Shown here: piece after piece, positions 23,692 through 35,866 of the stretch
Numbering within the stretch: position 1 is the stretch's first letter
Layout: the number at the start of each line of letters is the position of its first letter
Source: Persicaria tinctoria
Lineage: Eukaryota; Streptophyta; Magnoliopsida; Caryophyllales; Polygonaceae
Assembly: GCA_037127255.1 (NCBI GenBank)
Contig: JBANSL010000002.1
Coordinates: 97,804,519-97,868,518 of the forward strand
Length of the DNA: 64,000 nt
Direction: 5' to 3'
Made by a program: the position numbers and the translations under genes
Notes under the pieces: model-generated
Databases searched by the model: none
The model's input: only the letters and a program-made list of their open reading frames with translations
What the model was told of the DNA's origin: nothing

Positions 23692-25044
23692 AATTTGGCA
23701 GACTTCTGAAGATATTTTCTCTAAAGGCCTGCTATGGCTAGTGGGTAATGGGAAAAACATAAATGTATGGTCTGACATTTGGGTAAATGCGCAATATCTT
23801 CAAAACTTTCGGAATGATCGTAATCCTAACTTAAAAGTTTGTGATTTATTTACAAATATCAACTCTTGGGATATTGATAAATTAAATAGTATATTCCCCT
23901 CTCATATTGTTCAATCTATTACTAATATCCATATTCCAATAATTGATATTCCAGACAGGTTAATTTGGATTTATAGTAGTGATGGAAAATTCTCTGTTAA
24001 ATCCACATCTTCTATTTGTAATACAAAGAATTCTAAGAAAATTCCAGCAGATTGGATTTGAAAACTTAATATTCCTCCGAATATGAAAAATTTTATTTGG
24101 AAAATTATTTTAGATATTCTACCTACAACGACCCGTCTTAATAGATATATAAATAGAGTTCCCAATACTTGCTCTCTTTGTAATTCTGATATAGAAGATA
24201 CAAATCATTTATTGTTTAATTGTCGGATCACAAGGTCTCTTATTCAAAATCTGGGTGTTAAGTTGGGAAAATGTTATAAGATTCCAATTCTAACAAGAAA
24301 TGTTTCGGAAAATATTTTAAATACCAGAGCTCTTAATATAGATTTTACAGACTTATGTCAGTTATGGCATTCTGTTTGGGAACTCAGAAATAGAATTATT
24401 TTTCGCAATACTTCGAATACATGTATTATATATGCTCTAACTCAAACTATAGACAAAATTTCATGTTGGAATAAACAGCAGGTAAAAACGAAGTTACCTA
24501 AACGCGTTAGACCTCCTGATAAATTAATTTGGAAATGCCCTCCTATAAATGTCATTAAGATCAATGTAGATGCTTCAATGAAAATTGATACTCAATCACA
24601 GGTTGGTTGTATTGTTAGGAATAATGATGGTCTACTTCTTCGGATTCATAAATGTAATGTTAGGATGAGTTCGGTCATTCTAGCAGAAGCTTTTGCAGTT
24701 TAATTATACAGGTATAAGGCTGGCAGTGGAGATGGGGATTCGTAGAGTTATTGTTGAAAGTGATTGTGCAATTATCGTCAATGCCATCAATCAAGTTAAC
24801 AATATACCATGGGAGGTCGCTCAAATAATCCAAGAGATCCATTCGTTAAGCAAAGATTTTGAGAGCGTCACAATTCAACACTGCTATAGAGAGGCAAATA
24901 GTGCAGCTGATTTTCTTGCTAAATCTCAGTTGAATTGTATTTTTATTTTGAGTTCATGTTGTTGTGAGTTCCAGAACATCATCTTGCGAGATGATCATGA
25001 ATGTCGTTAGTATATCCAATTTATTGCCTACTGTATAAAAAAAA
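23692..25044 (+). mobile_element. 5'-truncated L1-type LINE, decayed
   Basis: Conceptual frames read the C-terminal part of a LINE polyprotein: a zinc-knuckle-like reverse-transcriptase extension (about 23740-24240, with CSLCNSDIEDTNHLLFNC) and an RNase H domain (about 24555-24960, with INVDAS and EANSAADFLA). Stops or shifts at about 24060 and 24700 break it, so it is a pseudogene. It ends in a poly-A run and is bracketed by identical 17-bp copies of AACAAGTAAAATAAATA (23675-23691 and 25045-25061). The reverse transcriptase core itself is missing. Confidence 0.9.
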
Positions 25045-25307
25045 AACAAGTAAAATAAATAGATTGACAAACCCTTCAAATTGCTTTTCTTTCTTTTTTT
25101 AAGTTTTGATGAATTATCTCTTGACGAACTTAAAATTAAATTTATTAAAATATATATAATATTTATAGCATGTATTGAATTATAAATTTGTAAAATAGAG
25201 GAAGAGTTAAGATATAGATTGTTTAGAAATTTTTATATTTCTTTTTCTATTTTAAAGATTTTTTGAAAGATAAGTTAACTTAAGGTGATACGTCTAGTTG
25301 CAAAAGG

Positions 25308-25540
25308 AAAATATTTTAATATATATAAAAAAATTGAATTTATTTGAGTTGAGATGTATTTGGGGCTTTATTAATTACATTTTTTTTAAAAAAAAATTAT
25401 TCTTTTCGTGTGCATAATAAAATAAAAATATTTTAATGTATAAAAATTGAATTTATTTTGCTGGAGATGTATTTTGGGCTTTATTAATTACATTTTTTAT
25501 TAAAAAAAAATTATTCTTTTCGTGTGCATAATAAAATAAT
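25308..25540. repeat. Two ~116-bp tandem copies
   Basis: A unit running from AAATATTTTAAT through GGGCTTTATTAATTACATTT to CGTGTGCATAATAAAATAA is repeated once with few changes. No coding sense. It is a local tandem duplication in AT-rich DNA. Confidence 0.75.
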
Positions 25541-26149
25541 GGTATTGATAAGTTTGTTCAGATGGGTAGCATCCAATAAAAATCAATACGTGTGTACCAA
25601 TAATATATATATATAGGAGGAGGGTGTGGAATAAGGTTGTGATCGTAAACAAATGGGATCGGAATTGGCATCTCTTAAAAGGAGGGCAACCTTTTTTTTC
25701 AAGTCATAGTCAGATAGCAATTTCCTAACATTACGTTATTTTTATACTCCACTAATTAAATTATCCCTCAATTATCAATCCATTCCACATATACATGGGG
25801 CTAATCAACTAATTCCAATAAATATTTAATTAATACTCTAAAAAAGAACATAGGGCTAATCAAATAAAGGGTCATTAGGAAACACAATTAATTGATTAAT
25901 TGATTGATTAACATTTAGATTTGTCTTTCAGCTGGCAGATGCTGGCCGAGACTTATTAATCACCACTCACCAATACTATGCCTGTGACTCTGATTTATAG
26001 ATTAATCAACCATCTACATATTGGCAAATTACATATTTATAAACATTTTTTGTTAGGATAAATTACCAAGACACATAAAACTTCAATTTGATTTAACGTT
26101 GGCATGCCTCGTGTGCCCGCCGCACATGACAGAATCAAGAATGGGGTTA

Positions 26150-26770
26150 TTCGTAAAGTATATATGTGTAATCTGTATTAAAAACAAGATGCGTGAGTCG
26201 AGGGTTCAATGGTTTGGTCCATGTGTAAAAGAGAGACATAACACAACAGTGTGCAGGTGTGATCGATAACGTACTGTATCTAGCTATCGAGAGTATTCGA
26301 CGTTCTAGAGGGCGACCGATGAAGAGATTGAAGGAGATGATCATACAAGAAATTGTTGTCTTAGAGATCACTAACGAGCTATCACAAGATAGGACATAGT
26401 GGAAGAGAGCTATCACTGTCAAAGAGAGTTGGTAATAGGTGTCCTGGAGCTTACCCGTCGTTATGTAACGTTTCCTTAGTTTCTTTTCCACCTTTTTCTT
26501 AGTGCATTGTCTATGATTTTTCATATTATCTTGTTTGTATAGCTTGCTTCATTTGAGTGTCTAAGTCTTGTCTTATACAATATATTCTAAGATACATTTA
26601 TATGTTTTATATATTTCTATTATCTTTATAATATTTTTGGGTCACACAGAAACACGTATGCTCTCAACTTTGTTAGGGAAAGGGTGTGTAGTGTGTACTA
26701 CTAAAGCTTATCACAAACCCTGATAGGTGCGGGATATATTAGGATGATTGATGTTGTTGTTGTTGTAACA
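26150..26770 (+). mobile_element. RTE-type LINE 3' end, decayed
   Basis: The plus strand around 26187-26420 reads, with stops and shifts, like the tail of plant RTE polyproteins (MRESRVQWFGPC, later RGRPMKRLKEMI), where the family has a W-F-G-H-V and R-G-R-P motif. The 3' end has the (TTG)n run at 26752-26767 that is usual for RTE LINEs. Clearly non-functional. Confidence 0.65.
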
Positions 26771-27036
26771 ATGTACTATTGAAAATTTGAAATGGATTAA
26801 ACTGGTTTTGTGGTGAAGACCAGTCAAAGATTCTTGCCTCATATATAGTTAGGACTTTAGTACATTATATATATATATATATTATATGAGAATTCAGAAG
26901 GGTTCGTCAAACCTACTTCCTAATATTAATTGAATTAATCCACATTTTTTGTGGTGCATTACTGACCATTACACACGGTTACTTACACCTACACCGTATT
27001 ATAACGAGAAGATGAACCCTTAGAGTAAAATGATTT

Positions 27037-29546
27037 TTTTTTAATTTTTTAATTTTTTTTATTGGGTAATAATTCGGATGCGAGACATCGCTATCCGATA
27101 GCATCCTTGCGGATGAGGTCAACAAGACCTGGATCAGTATATTGGGAAGGGTTGACGGTAACATGAGCAAGGTGTGCAACCTTATCTGCTACGCAGTTAC
27201 CATTACGAAGAATGTGCGAGAACGAGACTTCGTTAAACCCTATAAGAAGTGATCTTATGTCAGACATTATTAGATCAATTTCCCATGGACATTTGACATT
27301 GTTTTTGAGATGATTAATGATAATGAGGGAGTCCCCCTCAATAATAATTTTGTTAATGTGTAGTTCTATTGATTTTAGTATTCCTGCTCTAAGAGCCAGA
27401 GCCTCGGCCACCAGTGGTGTTTGGCTCCCAATTAGACAGCAACCCATTGCCCCTGGTAGGCCTTTGTCATTTCTTATTATATATCCTATTGAACTTTGTC
27501 GATGCAAAGGGGCGGACCCATCAAAATTCAATTTCATTTTTCCGCTAGGCGGTTTCTTCCATTTGTCAGTCTTTCTGTGTCTTATCGTTTCGTTTTGTGA
27601 TGTTTTGTGGTTGTTGTGTTTTCTGTCGTTCTCACTACAATATTTTTCCGCTTTGCTCCATGCAATTCTACCTGCTTCAACCTTTCTTAAGAATCCATCT
27701 ATACTAGGCAGCTTCTGTTGTTGGAAAATCCAGTGATTACGGATCAACCAGATAGTCCACCAGTGGAAAGCCATAGTCTGTTTTTCTTGTGAAGTTAGTT
27801 GTCCTGCGATGGATGCTAACGCTGGCCCAATTTTCCTAGATTTCCTAATACATTCCTTGGCAGTATTTTTAACATTGGTCGGGAGGTTGGAGAAGAATAA
27901 AGAGTATTTACACTCAAGAAATAAATGAGTTGCGTCCTCCTCATGGTGATTGCAGATTGCACAGTAGGGAGGGACCTCTACACCTCTCTTCGACAAGCGA
28001 GCCGCCGTTGGTTGTCCGTCATGGCAGACTTTCCAGACGAAGTTTTTAATCTTAGGGGGTATTGATTTTCCAAATCCAAGCATTCTCATCATCCTTTTGA
28101 TTCAAATGTTTGGAGTTGAATTTATATGCACTTGAAGTTGTGAACCATCCATTCTTATCTGGCCACCAATACATTCTATCTCGTATGTTACTTCTTGGTA
28201 ATGGTATATCAGCTATTTGTTTAGCCGTATCAGCTGGAAGGACTAGTTTAAGTTTGTCCAAACTCCATTCTCCATTAATGATATAATTATCAACCGTTTC
28301 ATCATCATTGTTTCCTCCTGGTATTGTACACTGGTGTTGTATGTTTTTAACTGTGCCCCAATTGTCTTTCCAGAACTTTATTGTTTTACCATCTCCTACT
28401 GCCCAGGCTAAGCCATTCTTAAATGGTTTAATTAGTTTTCTTAGTTGAGTCCATTGCCAAGAGGCGTTTCCTTTTTTCTCAAAATCAAGTAAATTTGTTG
28501 TCTTTAGGTACTTATATTTAATAATTTTAACCCAACAATTATCGGGCTCTGCAATGATTTTCCATAGAAGCTTCATTTGAAGCGCTTCATTCATGTCTCT
28601 GGACTTTCTAAGTCCCATTCCACCTTTAGACTTTGCTCGACCGACTTTATCCCAGCTTATTAAGGGTTTATATTGAAGGTCTTTGTTCCAGAAGAAAGTT
28701 CTGTTTATCTTGTCTAAGTTAGAGTGTATTGAGACTGGGAGCATAAAACTTTGCATTGTGTATAGGGGTTTGGATGCCATATTTGAATTGATTAGGACAT
28801 ACCTACCCTGTTGAGATAGAGCATCAGCCTTCCACTTTGTCAGCTGATTTGTTGTTTTTCCAATGGTTTCCTCGAACGTAGTTTTATTTACTCTGCCATT
28901 CACACAGGGACACCCTAAATATTTATCCAGTTTAATTTGTCTAGAGATGTTTAGGCAACCTTCCAGAACAGGAATCCTAGAATCTGGAATGCCAGGAGAC
29001 GTTTGGAAAGCCGATTTATGATAGTTGACCTTCTGGGCTGAAATTTGGCAATACTCATCAACAATAGCTTTTACCTTGCCACACGTTGTTAAGTTTCCTT
29101 TGGAGAAGATAATAATGTCATCAGCAAAAGCTAGAAAGGGGATCTTAGGACCGGAATGGCCGAACCGGAATCCAATGCCAGACTGATCCAGATTGGCTTC
29201 CCAACATAGCTTTCGGGCCAACACTTCCGCTCCAAGGATAAACAAAAATGGAGAAAGAGGGTCTCCTTGTCTGATGCCCCTTGTTGGTCTAAACAATTCT
29301 GTCGATCCATTATTGATTAACACAGAGAAAGATACCGTGGTTATGCATTCCATGACTAAGTCGATAAATTTGTTACCAAATCCAAACTTCCTCATTACCG
29401 ATTCTGTGAAGTGCCAGTCAACTTTGTCATATGCTTTTTTCATGTCTAATTTAATAGCTAGCCATCCCTCCGATCCCTTGCGGGTTTTGAAAGAGTGAAA
29501 AATCTCATGGGCTATTAAGATATTATCTTGAATAGCTCAGTCAGAG
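27037..29546 (-). mobile_element. 5'-truncated L1-type LINE with RT and RNase H
   Basis: Minus-strand frame 28052-29443 (plus in-frame codons up to about 29532) encodes the reverse transcriptase from the KLDMKKAYDKVDW motif on, with GIRQGDPLSPFLF and the active-site FADD. It runs into the zf-RVT-like region. A frameshift near 28090 leads to frame 27091-28092 with CAICNHHEEDATHLFLEC and an RNase H domain (LNFDGSA, then NGNCVADKVAHLAH), ending at TGA 27091-27093. The A-rich tail is seen as T-rich DNA at 27037-27060. Both sides carry GAGTAAAATGATTT (27023-27036 and 29547-29560), so the insertion and its 5' truncation are exact. The endonuclease and ORF1 are absent. Confidence 0.93.
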
Positions 29547-29963
29547 GAGTAAAATGATTTAATTATATTATAGAATATCTAAATGGTTTAAGCTTTTTTT
29601 TTCATTAAAATATATTTTACGTGAAAAAACAACGTTGTAAGCCAAAACATTGCATATTTAATTTATATTCTTTTTGTGCATCATTTTATATTTTGTATTT
29701 TTATGTGTGCTTTTTTTTTACCCAAGTTTACAAAAAAAAAAAAAAGAAGAAGAAATTATCACCGCACATCTTCGCTTGATTATTTTCCTACATACGGAGT
29801 ATATAATACATTTAATCACGGGGTGAATTACAAAATCACCCTTAAATTGAATAGTTTTCTCAATACCACACATAAATTTAAAAATTACATAAAATCATTG
29901 ATCCATCAATTTGGTTTTCCTTCAAACAAACAGCCATAAGGCCATAACTCCACAAGTCACAAC

Positions 29964-30913
29964 CTATGTAGCACGGAAACGCCTATGTGGGGCACAGTGT
30001 CGTGTCGGAAACACGGACACGGCACGAAACACCTCGGAAACACCTGGACACGGTCAAGAAACGGTCAAACTTTGGACACGTATGGAAACGCGATGGAAAC
30101 GCCTTGGACACGGTTCACAAATAATAGACACGGTTTGGAATTAAAAAAAAAACCCGGTTCATAATTAAAATAAAAAAGATAAAAGCAAACCCGGCTATCA
30201 ACCTTTGCCCTTTTCTTCTTGAGCGTCCTTTTGCACTAGCCACCGCCGAGCGCTATTCTACACTAGCCACCGCCGTTCTTCGATCTGCACCAACCACCGT
30301 CGATCGTCGGGCTTTCTGAACACAAACGAGTGTCGTTCTTGTCAATCTTCCTTCAACTCTTCTCTCCCTATCTCACCCCCTCTCTATACCTTGATTTATT
30401 TTCAGATTTAGGGTTACTTTGATTGAGTTATGTTTGATTTCAATTTATATGAGATTTAGGTGTAGGATCTAGAAATTGATAATGGTTCAGGCTCACAAAC
30501 TAATGAAGGTAGCAGCGGGGGTGTTTCTTTGAAACAAAACGTGGAGGTGGAGTGGACCACTTTGGAATTATGTTGATAACTTGATATAGTTGGCAGAACA
30601 GCGGGAGGGGGGTAACAAGACATGATGGTGGACCACCTCCGCTCTATACTTTGATTTATTTTTAGACTTAGCAATGTTTATTTGTATATATTTTGATTTG
30701 AAATGTTATATAATCATTTATTTATATCTCATTGGTCTTAACATCTAGGTGGCTCTTATTAGTATAAATGTATACATCTTTGCAAGACCTTTAAAATGAT
30801 ATATATATCATATATCTTTGCCGTGTCCGTGTCCTATGATTTTTGAAATTGCCGTTTCCCCGTGTCTTCCCGTGTCCGTGTCCTGTGTCCGTTTCCGTTT
30901 CCGTGCTACATAG
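29964..30913. mobile_element. hAT-type element with GTGTCCGTGTCC repeats
   Basis: 950 bp. The termini CTATGTAGCACGGAAACG and CGTTTCCGTGCTACATAG (with one short change inside) are inverted repeats, and the 8-bp duplication GTCACAAC is perfect (29956-29963, 30914-30921). Subterminal parts hold many copies of GGACACGG and its complement. The middle (about 30190-30420) is richer in GC, with a TAGCCACCGCCG repeat, and looks like captured host DNA such as a 5' UTR, but no frame is recognisable. Confidence 0.88.
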
Positions 30914-31790
30914 GTCACAACTCCTTTTACGTTTAGAAAATGTTTTTTTACAAAATGTAAAATTGAGCCTTATCAAATGACGATTGGTGCCGTTATAAAC
31001 GAAAATAAACTAGAATGATCGAAGTCTTTCAGGACCTTTTGATCTATTTTAAAGTGAAGAAAAAACGTCTGACCTAATATTAATCATGTACTTGAAAAAA
31101 TATTTATTTACTATTTATGTTATGCTTCTGAGATAAAAAAACTATATAAAATATCTATTTGTTAAAAAAATTGAACTTAATAGTAACTCCGAAATTGTTT
31201 TAAAAAATTGATATTTTATATAGTTTTTATAATTCAAAAAAGCGTGTGCGAATAATAAAAATATTGATGTATACCAAATTTGGTGTGTTGAGATGTTGTT
31301 AAATACATGGAGAGTCACATTATGCACTAACAAATCCGAGCTCACAAGATCGATAGAGCTTCATCCAAAAATCAATTCGCAATAGGAGGAGTAGCTTGTA
31401 TTCAAGGCGTGAATTTCATATAATTCTCAAGTGGGATACATTTTCCAACACTTCACATCTTCCATATATGTGAAATGGCAAGTGTCGCACATCGAAATTC
31501 AAAAGTATGAATTAAACAAAACTTGGATATAAGATAATTAGCTATTTCTCATATATTGTCAATTGATCTTATAATAAAACTCTGCTCGTTTTTACGTGCA
31601 AGGTTACTAGCGTAGGTGTGTGCATACAACTCCAATAATTGATCCGAGTCTAACTTTGATATTTGTAGAAAAATATATGTAGTGTGGAATTGTTGGGAAG
31701 ATGGATGGAGATGGGAATTGAAGCCGGCCCAAACCTCAAATCGGGGCAAGTCTTGAATCGGTCGTATTCAATTCAAACACTACACTACAT

Positions 31791-32441
<651 letters not shown>

Positions 32442-32641
32442 GTTTCAACATATGCAAGCTCTGCGAAGTAGTGCGAACTGCACACATGTACACCTTACAA
32501 TTCATTCAATTCATCGACTATACATATACAACATTTGACCCGAAAATGTTTTTCTTTTCCTTTTTTTAATTATCTCCTTTTAGTTTTTTCTAAAATTATT
32601 ATTCCGTTCATCTAGATCAATCTATATTACTACAATTTTAG

Positions 32642-33480
32642 TTAAGAATAAGATGAATGAAACAACCAACTTGCCGACATATGGTCACAACATTTGTTAC
32701 TGTGAACGTCCAATACATTGTGTGGTTGTTTTACTGTAGTAGCTGGGGAGCTATTTAAGTAGATAGGAGGACGTTGAATATATGTTGCAATCGCATTTAC
32801 TTGTTCAATGTGCATTTTGCAAATTATGTGTCTTTGATGGACCCTTGCTGTACCTTTGGTGCAATGAATTGTAAGTGCAAATGTAGGGCCGCCGATGGAA
32901 AAACCGGGTTGAAAATCGTTGAAAATCAAGTGTTTAGAAAACCAGAAAGGTTGTGGCGTGGTATATGCAGAATCCACTGCCATAGAAGTGAATTCGCTCC
33001 GACCGTAAGTGCAAGTCGCCCCCAAGGTTACACAACACACCCTCGTACTCGTGCACTCGAAACAAGGGTTTGGAATCACGAAAGACTTTGCTCATAACTA
33101 AGGTGAAAGAGAGAGATGGTTTTCTGTATGTGAAAAACTGAAGAGGAGACGTCTGGTTTTAAAGGAGAAAGGAGACGCTCCTCAATCGGTAGTGCATGCG
33201 AGAATCTCGGAACAGTTACAAGACGCGGTTACGACTGAGGGATAAAGACGAGAAATAAATCGGAAAAACAAAAAACATACATCATAGAAATCTCAGACCC
33301 CACGTCTCACGGACCGGACCGGCAGCGGCGGCAGTGCGCACTTGTGAGACCCTATTCCACCCCTCAAACCATGGTTGGATAAAAACCCCTTTTAAAGCAA
33401 CCACTCATATTCCTAGAAATCAATGTGGGACAAAACCTTTCACCTTTACTCAAATTCAAGCATTTACTCCAACATGAATC
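32642..33480. other. Unrecognised GC-richer segment, possible old LTR
   Basis: Less AT-rich than its surroundings. A minus-strand frame of 145 codons (32642-33079) is Cys- and His-rich by eye but has no motif that I recognise. The right part (33295-33450) has GGACCGGACCGGCAGCGGCG and ends in AATGTGGGACAAAACC, a sequence context often found near plant LTR ends. No second copy or duplication was found. Function unknown. Confidence 0.3.
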
Positions 33481-35020
33481 AATGTGCCTTCTAAAACTAC
33501 TGCTAACGAATAATGTAAATTATATACTGTTGCAATTAAATTATTCAGTATGATATATATATATATATGTCGATCACCATAATATAAACATGCATGGTAA
33601 TCGGCAAAGAGGACTTTTATGGATGACATTAATTTTTTAAACATGTTAATTGAGGTCGATCTTTGGTCTTTCCATCAGCTTAATTAAAAGTAATTACATG
33701 TTAATTTCGTGCACGTACTAAAAACCAAAGTTAATTGAACTAATTGATTAGCATTTGTCGTTGCGAAAGTGAATCGAAAGAGCATGTGAAAAGTCACCGA
33801 TTTAGCATATGCATGGAGCCTACGTTTCACTATTTTGACCCATCCTTTTATTTTTTCCCATTAACCAGTAATGTGTTTGTTATCCGCACTTTTGCGTATT
33901 TTATTGATAAATTGTATTTTATGATATCAATTATATCAAAATTATTTTTTATTAAATTTTATGTGACGATTAAAATAAATTTGTCTCCTTAATTACACAA
34001 CCTTTGCTTATTATATATATTGACTCATCCGGAGTACTCAACCTAGGTAAGAAACAGGGGAGGAATGGAAAGCCATAACCAATGGGATCTGGCACATTAT
34101 ACATTCATACATACCAAATTCAAAGTAAGATATCATCACTGAATTCATTAATTAATGGTAGAAAGATACAGATATATATATCATATATGTATGGCATGAA
34201 ACATTGAAATGTATTTTGGATTTGCAGCAATGTATGTGTTTATGGGCATTTTATTTTGTGAGTTTGTTGGTTGAAGCAACATACATACATAGTTACATAT
34301 ACAGTGGCCGGGTGTGGGTGTGTCTCCATCCCCAACAGTATTTGGTACCACCCTTCCTCTGCCTACATACTGCATCCATATGCACTGCATATGATGGATA
34401 ATGGAGATCACCTCCCCTTCCACATTCACTTTTGGTGTAATTGCTTTTAACTTTCATCTTAATTTACTTGCTGCTGCTTTCATTTTAATTTACCCTCTAA
34501 TTATAATATATATTTTTTTTAAAATAATTAATATTTTATATAATTTTTACCTCTTTACGAAAACTTATTTAACAAATATATTTTGAGGCTTGATCATAAT
34601 GTGGACGAATAGATGGATATAATGAACAACAATTACATATATGAATCAAAGGGAACATATATGTATAGGAAATTAGGTACATCGATCATGTGCACACTCA
34701 CCTTGGAAACACCCAATTGTAAGCTGTAAGCGATTGGACTTAAGTTTTATATTATACAGGGTGGATATCAGGATATATATGTGTGTGGCCCTTTATATTA
34801 ATTGTATCGTGCACTGATCAAACCAGTGCTTGTGAACTTGATTAGTCATTACCATTAATTGTTTAATACTAATGCTGTAATCAGTCAAGTCATTGGGTGC
34901 TTAGTGGGTTCAAGTTTCAATCAGCTTACCTAGATCGAGTTCATTAGGGATTACTTAATTAATTAGGGGAAGGGGCCCGGTTCGTAACCCGGTTCGACGG
35001 ATTATTATTATTAAAAACAG
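33481..35020. other. AT-rich intergenic DNA
   Basis: No gene recognised. One pyrimidine-rich stretch (34310-34430) contains short inverted matches (TGCATCCATATGCACTGCATATGATGG), too weak to call an RNA gene. Confidence 0.4.
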
Positions 35021-35029
35021 TTATATTTT

Positions 35030-35857
35030 GGGAAAACTAATTAAAATACCCCCACCTTCGGGGGTATGGTAAAAATATATCCTCAACTTTCAAAAGTAAT
35101 AAAAATATCCCGACCTTTGATAGTAGTGGTAATATATTACCACGGGTTTACTCACTGGTCAAAAATGCTGATATGACATCCTACGTTGATTTTTTTACAA
35201 GAGTTTTTTTTTTGAACGGTTTCCTTAGAAAAAAAATAAAGAGTTGGATCGGCTTCCTACACCACGCCTTTTCGTCCCTCCTATCTTCTTTCATGATCAC
35301 CTCTTGAGATGTCTTCCGATCTTCCATGCAACTCATAATTCCTCTTCAATGACATTCTTCCTCCCTTGTGGTCGGCTATCTTGAGCTGTCTCTCTCACAT
35401 CTTCTTTCTCTTTGATTCCTTCATGGACTTAGCTGAATAAGTTTTTTTCCCTCTTTGTTGTTGCTGTTGTTTTCGGTTTAGTTTTTTTTTTGTCGGTTTG
35501 GTGTTAGGAATAGTCGTGTTGTGTTAATTTGAGGCAATTTTGACCGGATTAGTTGCTTGGTTAAATCAATTTCGTTTTTTCGGGTTTAATTTTGTTGTCG
35601 GTGCATTTTTTTCCCTAAGGAAACCGTTTCAGAAAACCCGATTTTAGTACTAATTTGTAAAAAGGCTTCCACGCAGGCTGCTTTGTCAAAAACAAAATCA
35701 ACGTAGGCTGTCTTGTCAGCATTTTTGACCCATGAGAAAACTCGTGGTAATATGTTACCACTACGCTCAAAGGTCGGGATATTTTAATTACATTTGAAAG
35801 TTGAGGATATATTTTTACCATACCCCCAAAGGTGGGGGTATTTTAATTAGTTTTCCC
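35030..35857. mobile_element. Non-autonomous MULE, ~130-bp TIRs
   Basis: 828 bp. Both ends start GGGAAAACTAATTAAAATAC (right one reversed) and stay nearly identical for about 130 bp. The 9-bp duplication TTATATTTT is perfect (35021-35029, 35858-35866). Inside, a second short inverted pair (ACGGTTTCCTTAG near 35216 and its complement near 35617) encloses about 390 bp of pyrimidine-rich, leader-like DNA that may be captured host sequence. Confidence 0.9.
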
Positions 35858-35866
35858 TTATATTTT

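Noticed and set aside
26147..26524. Minus-strand frame of 125 codons
   Set aside because: Antisense to a decayed RTE LINE end, whose motifs are on the plus strand.
34300..34430. Possible microRNA hairpin
   Set aside because: Only short inverted matches and no similarity to a known miRNA that I recognise.
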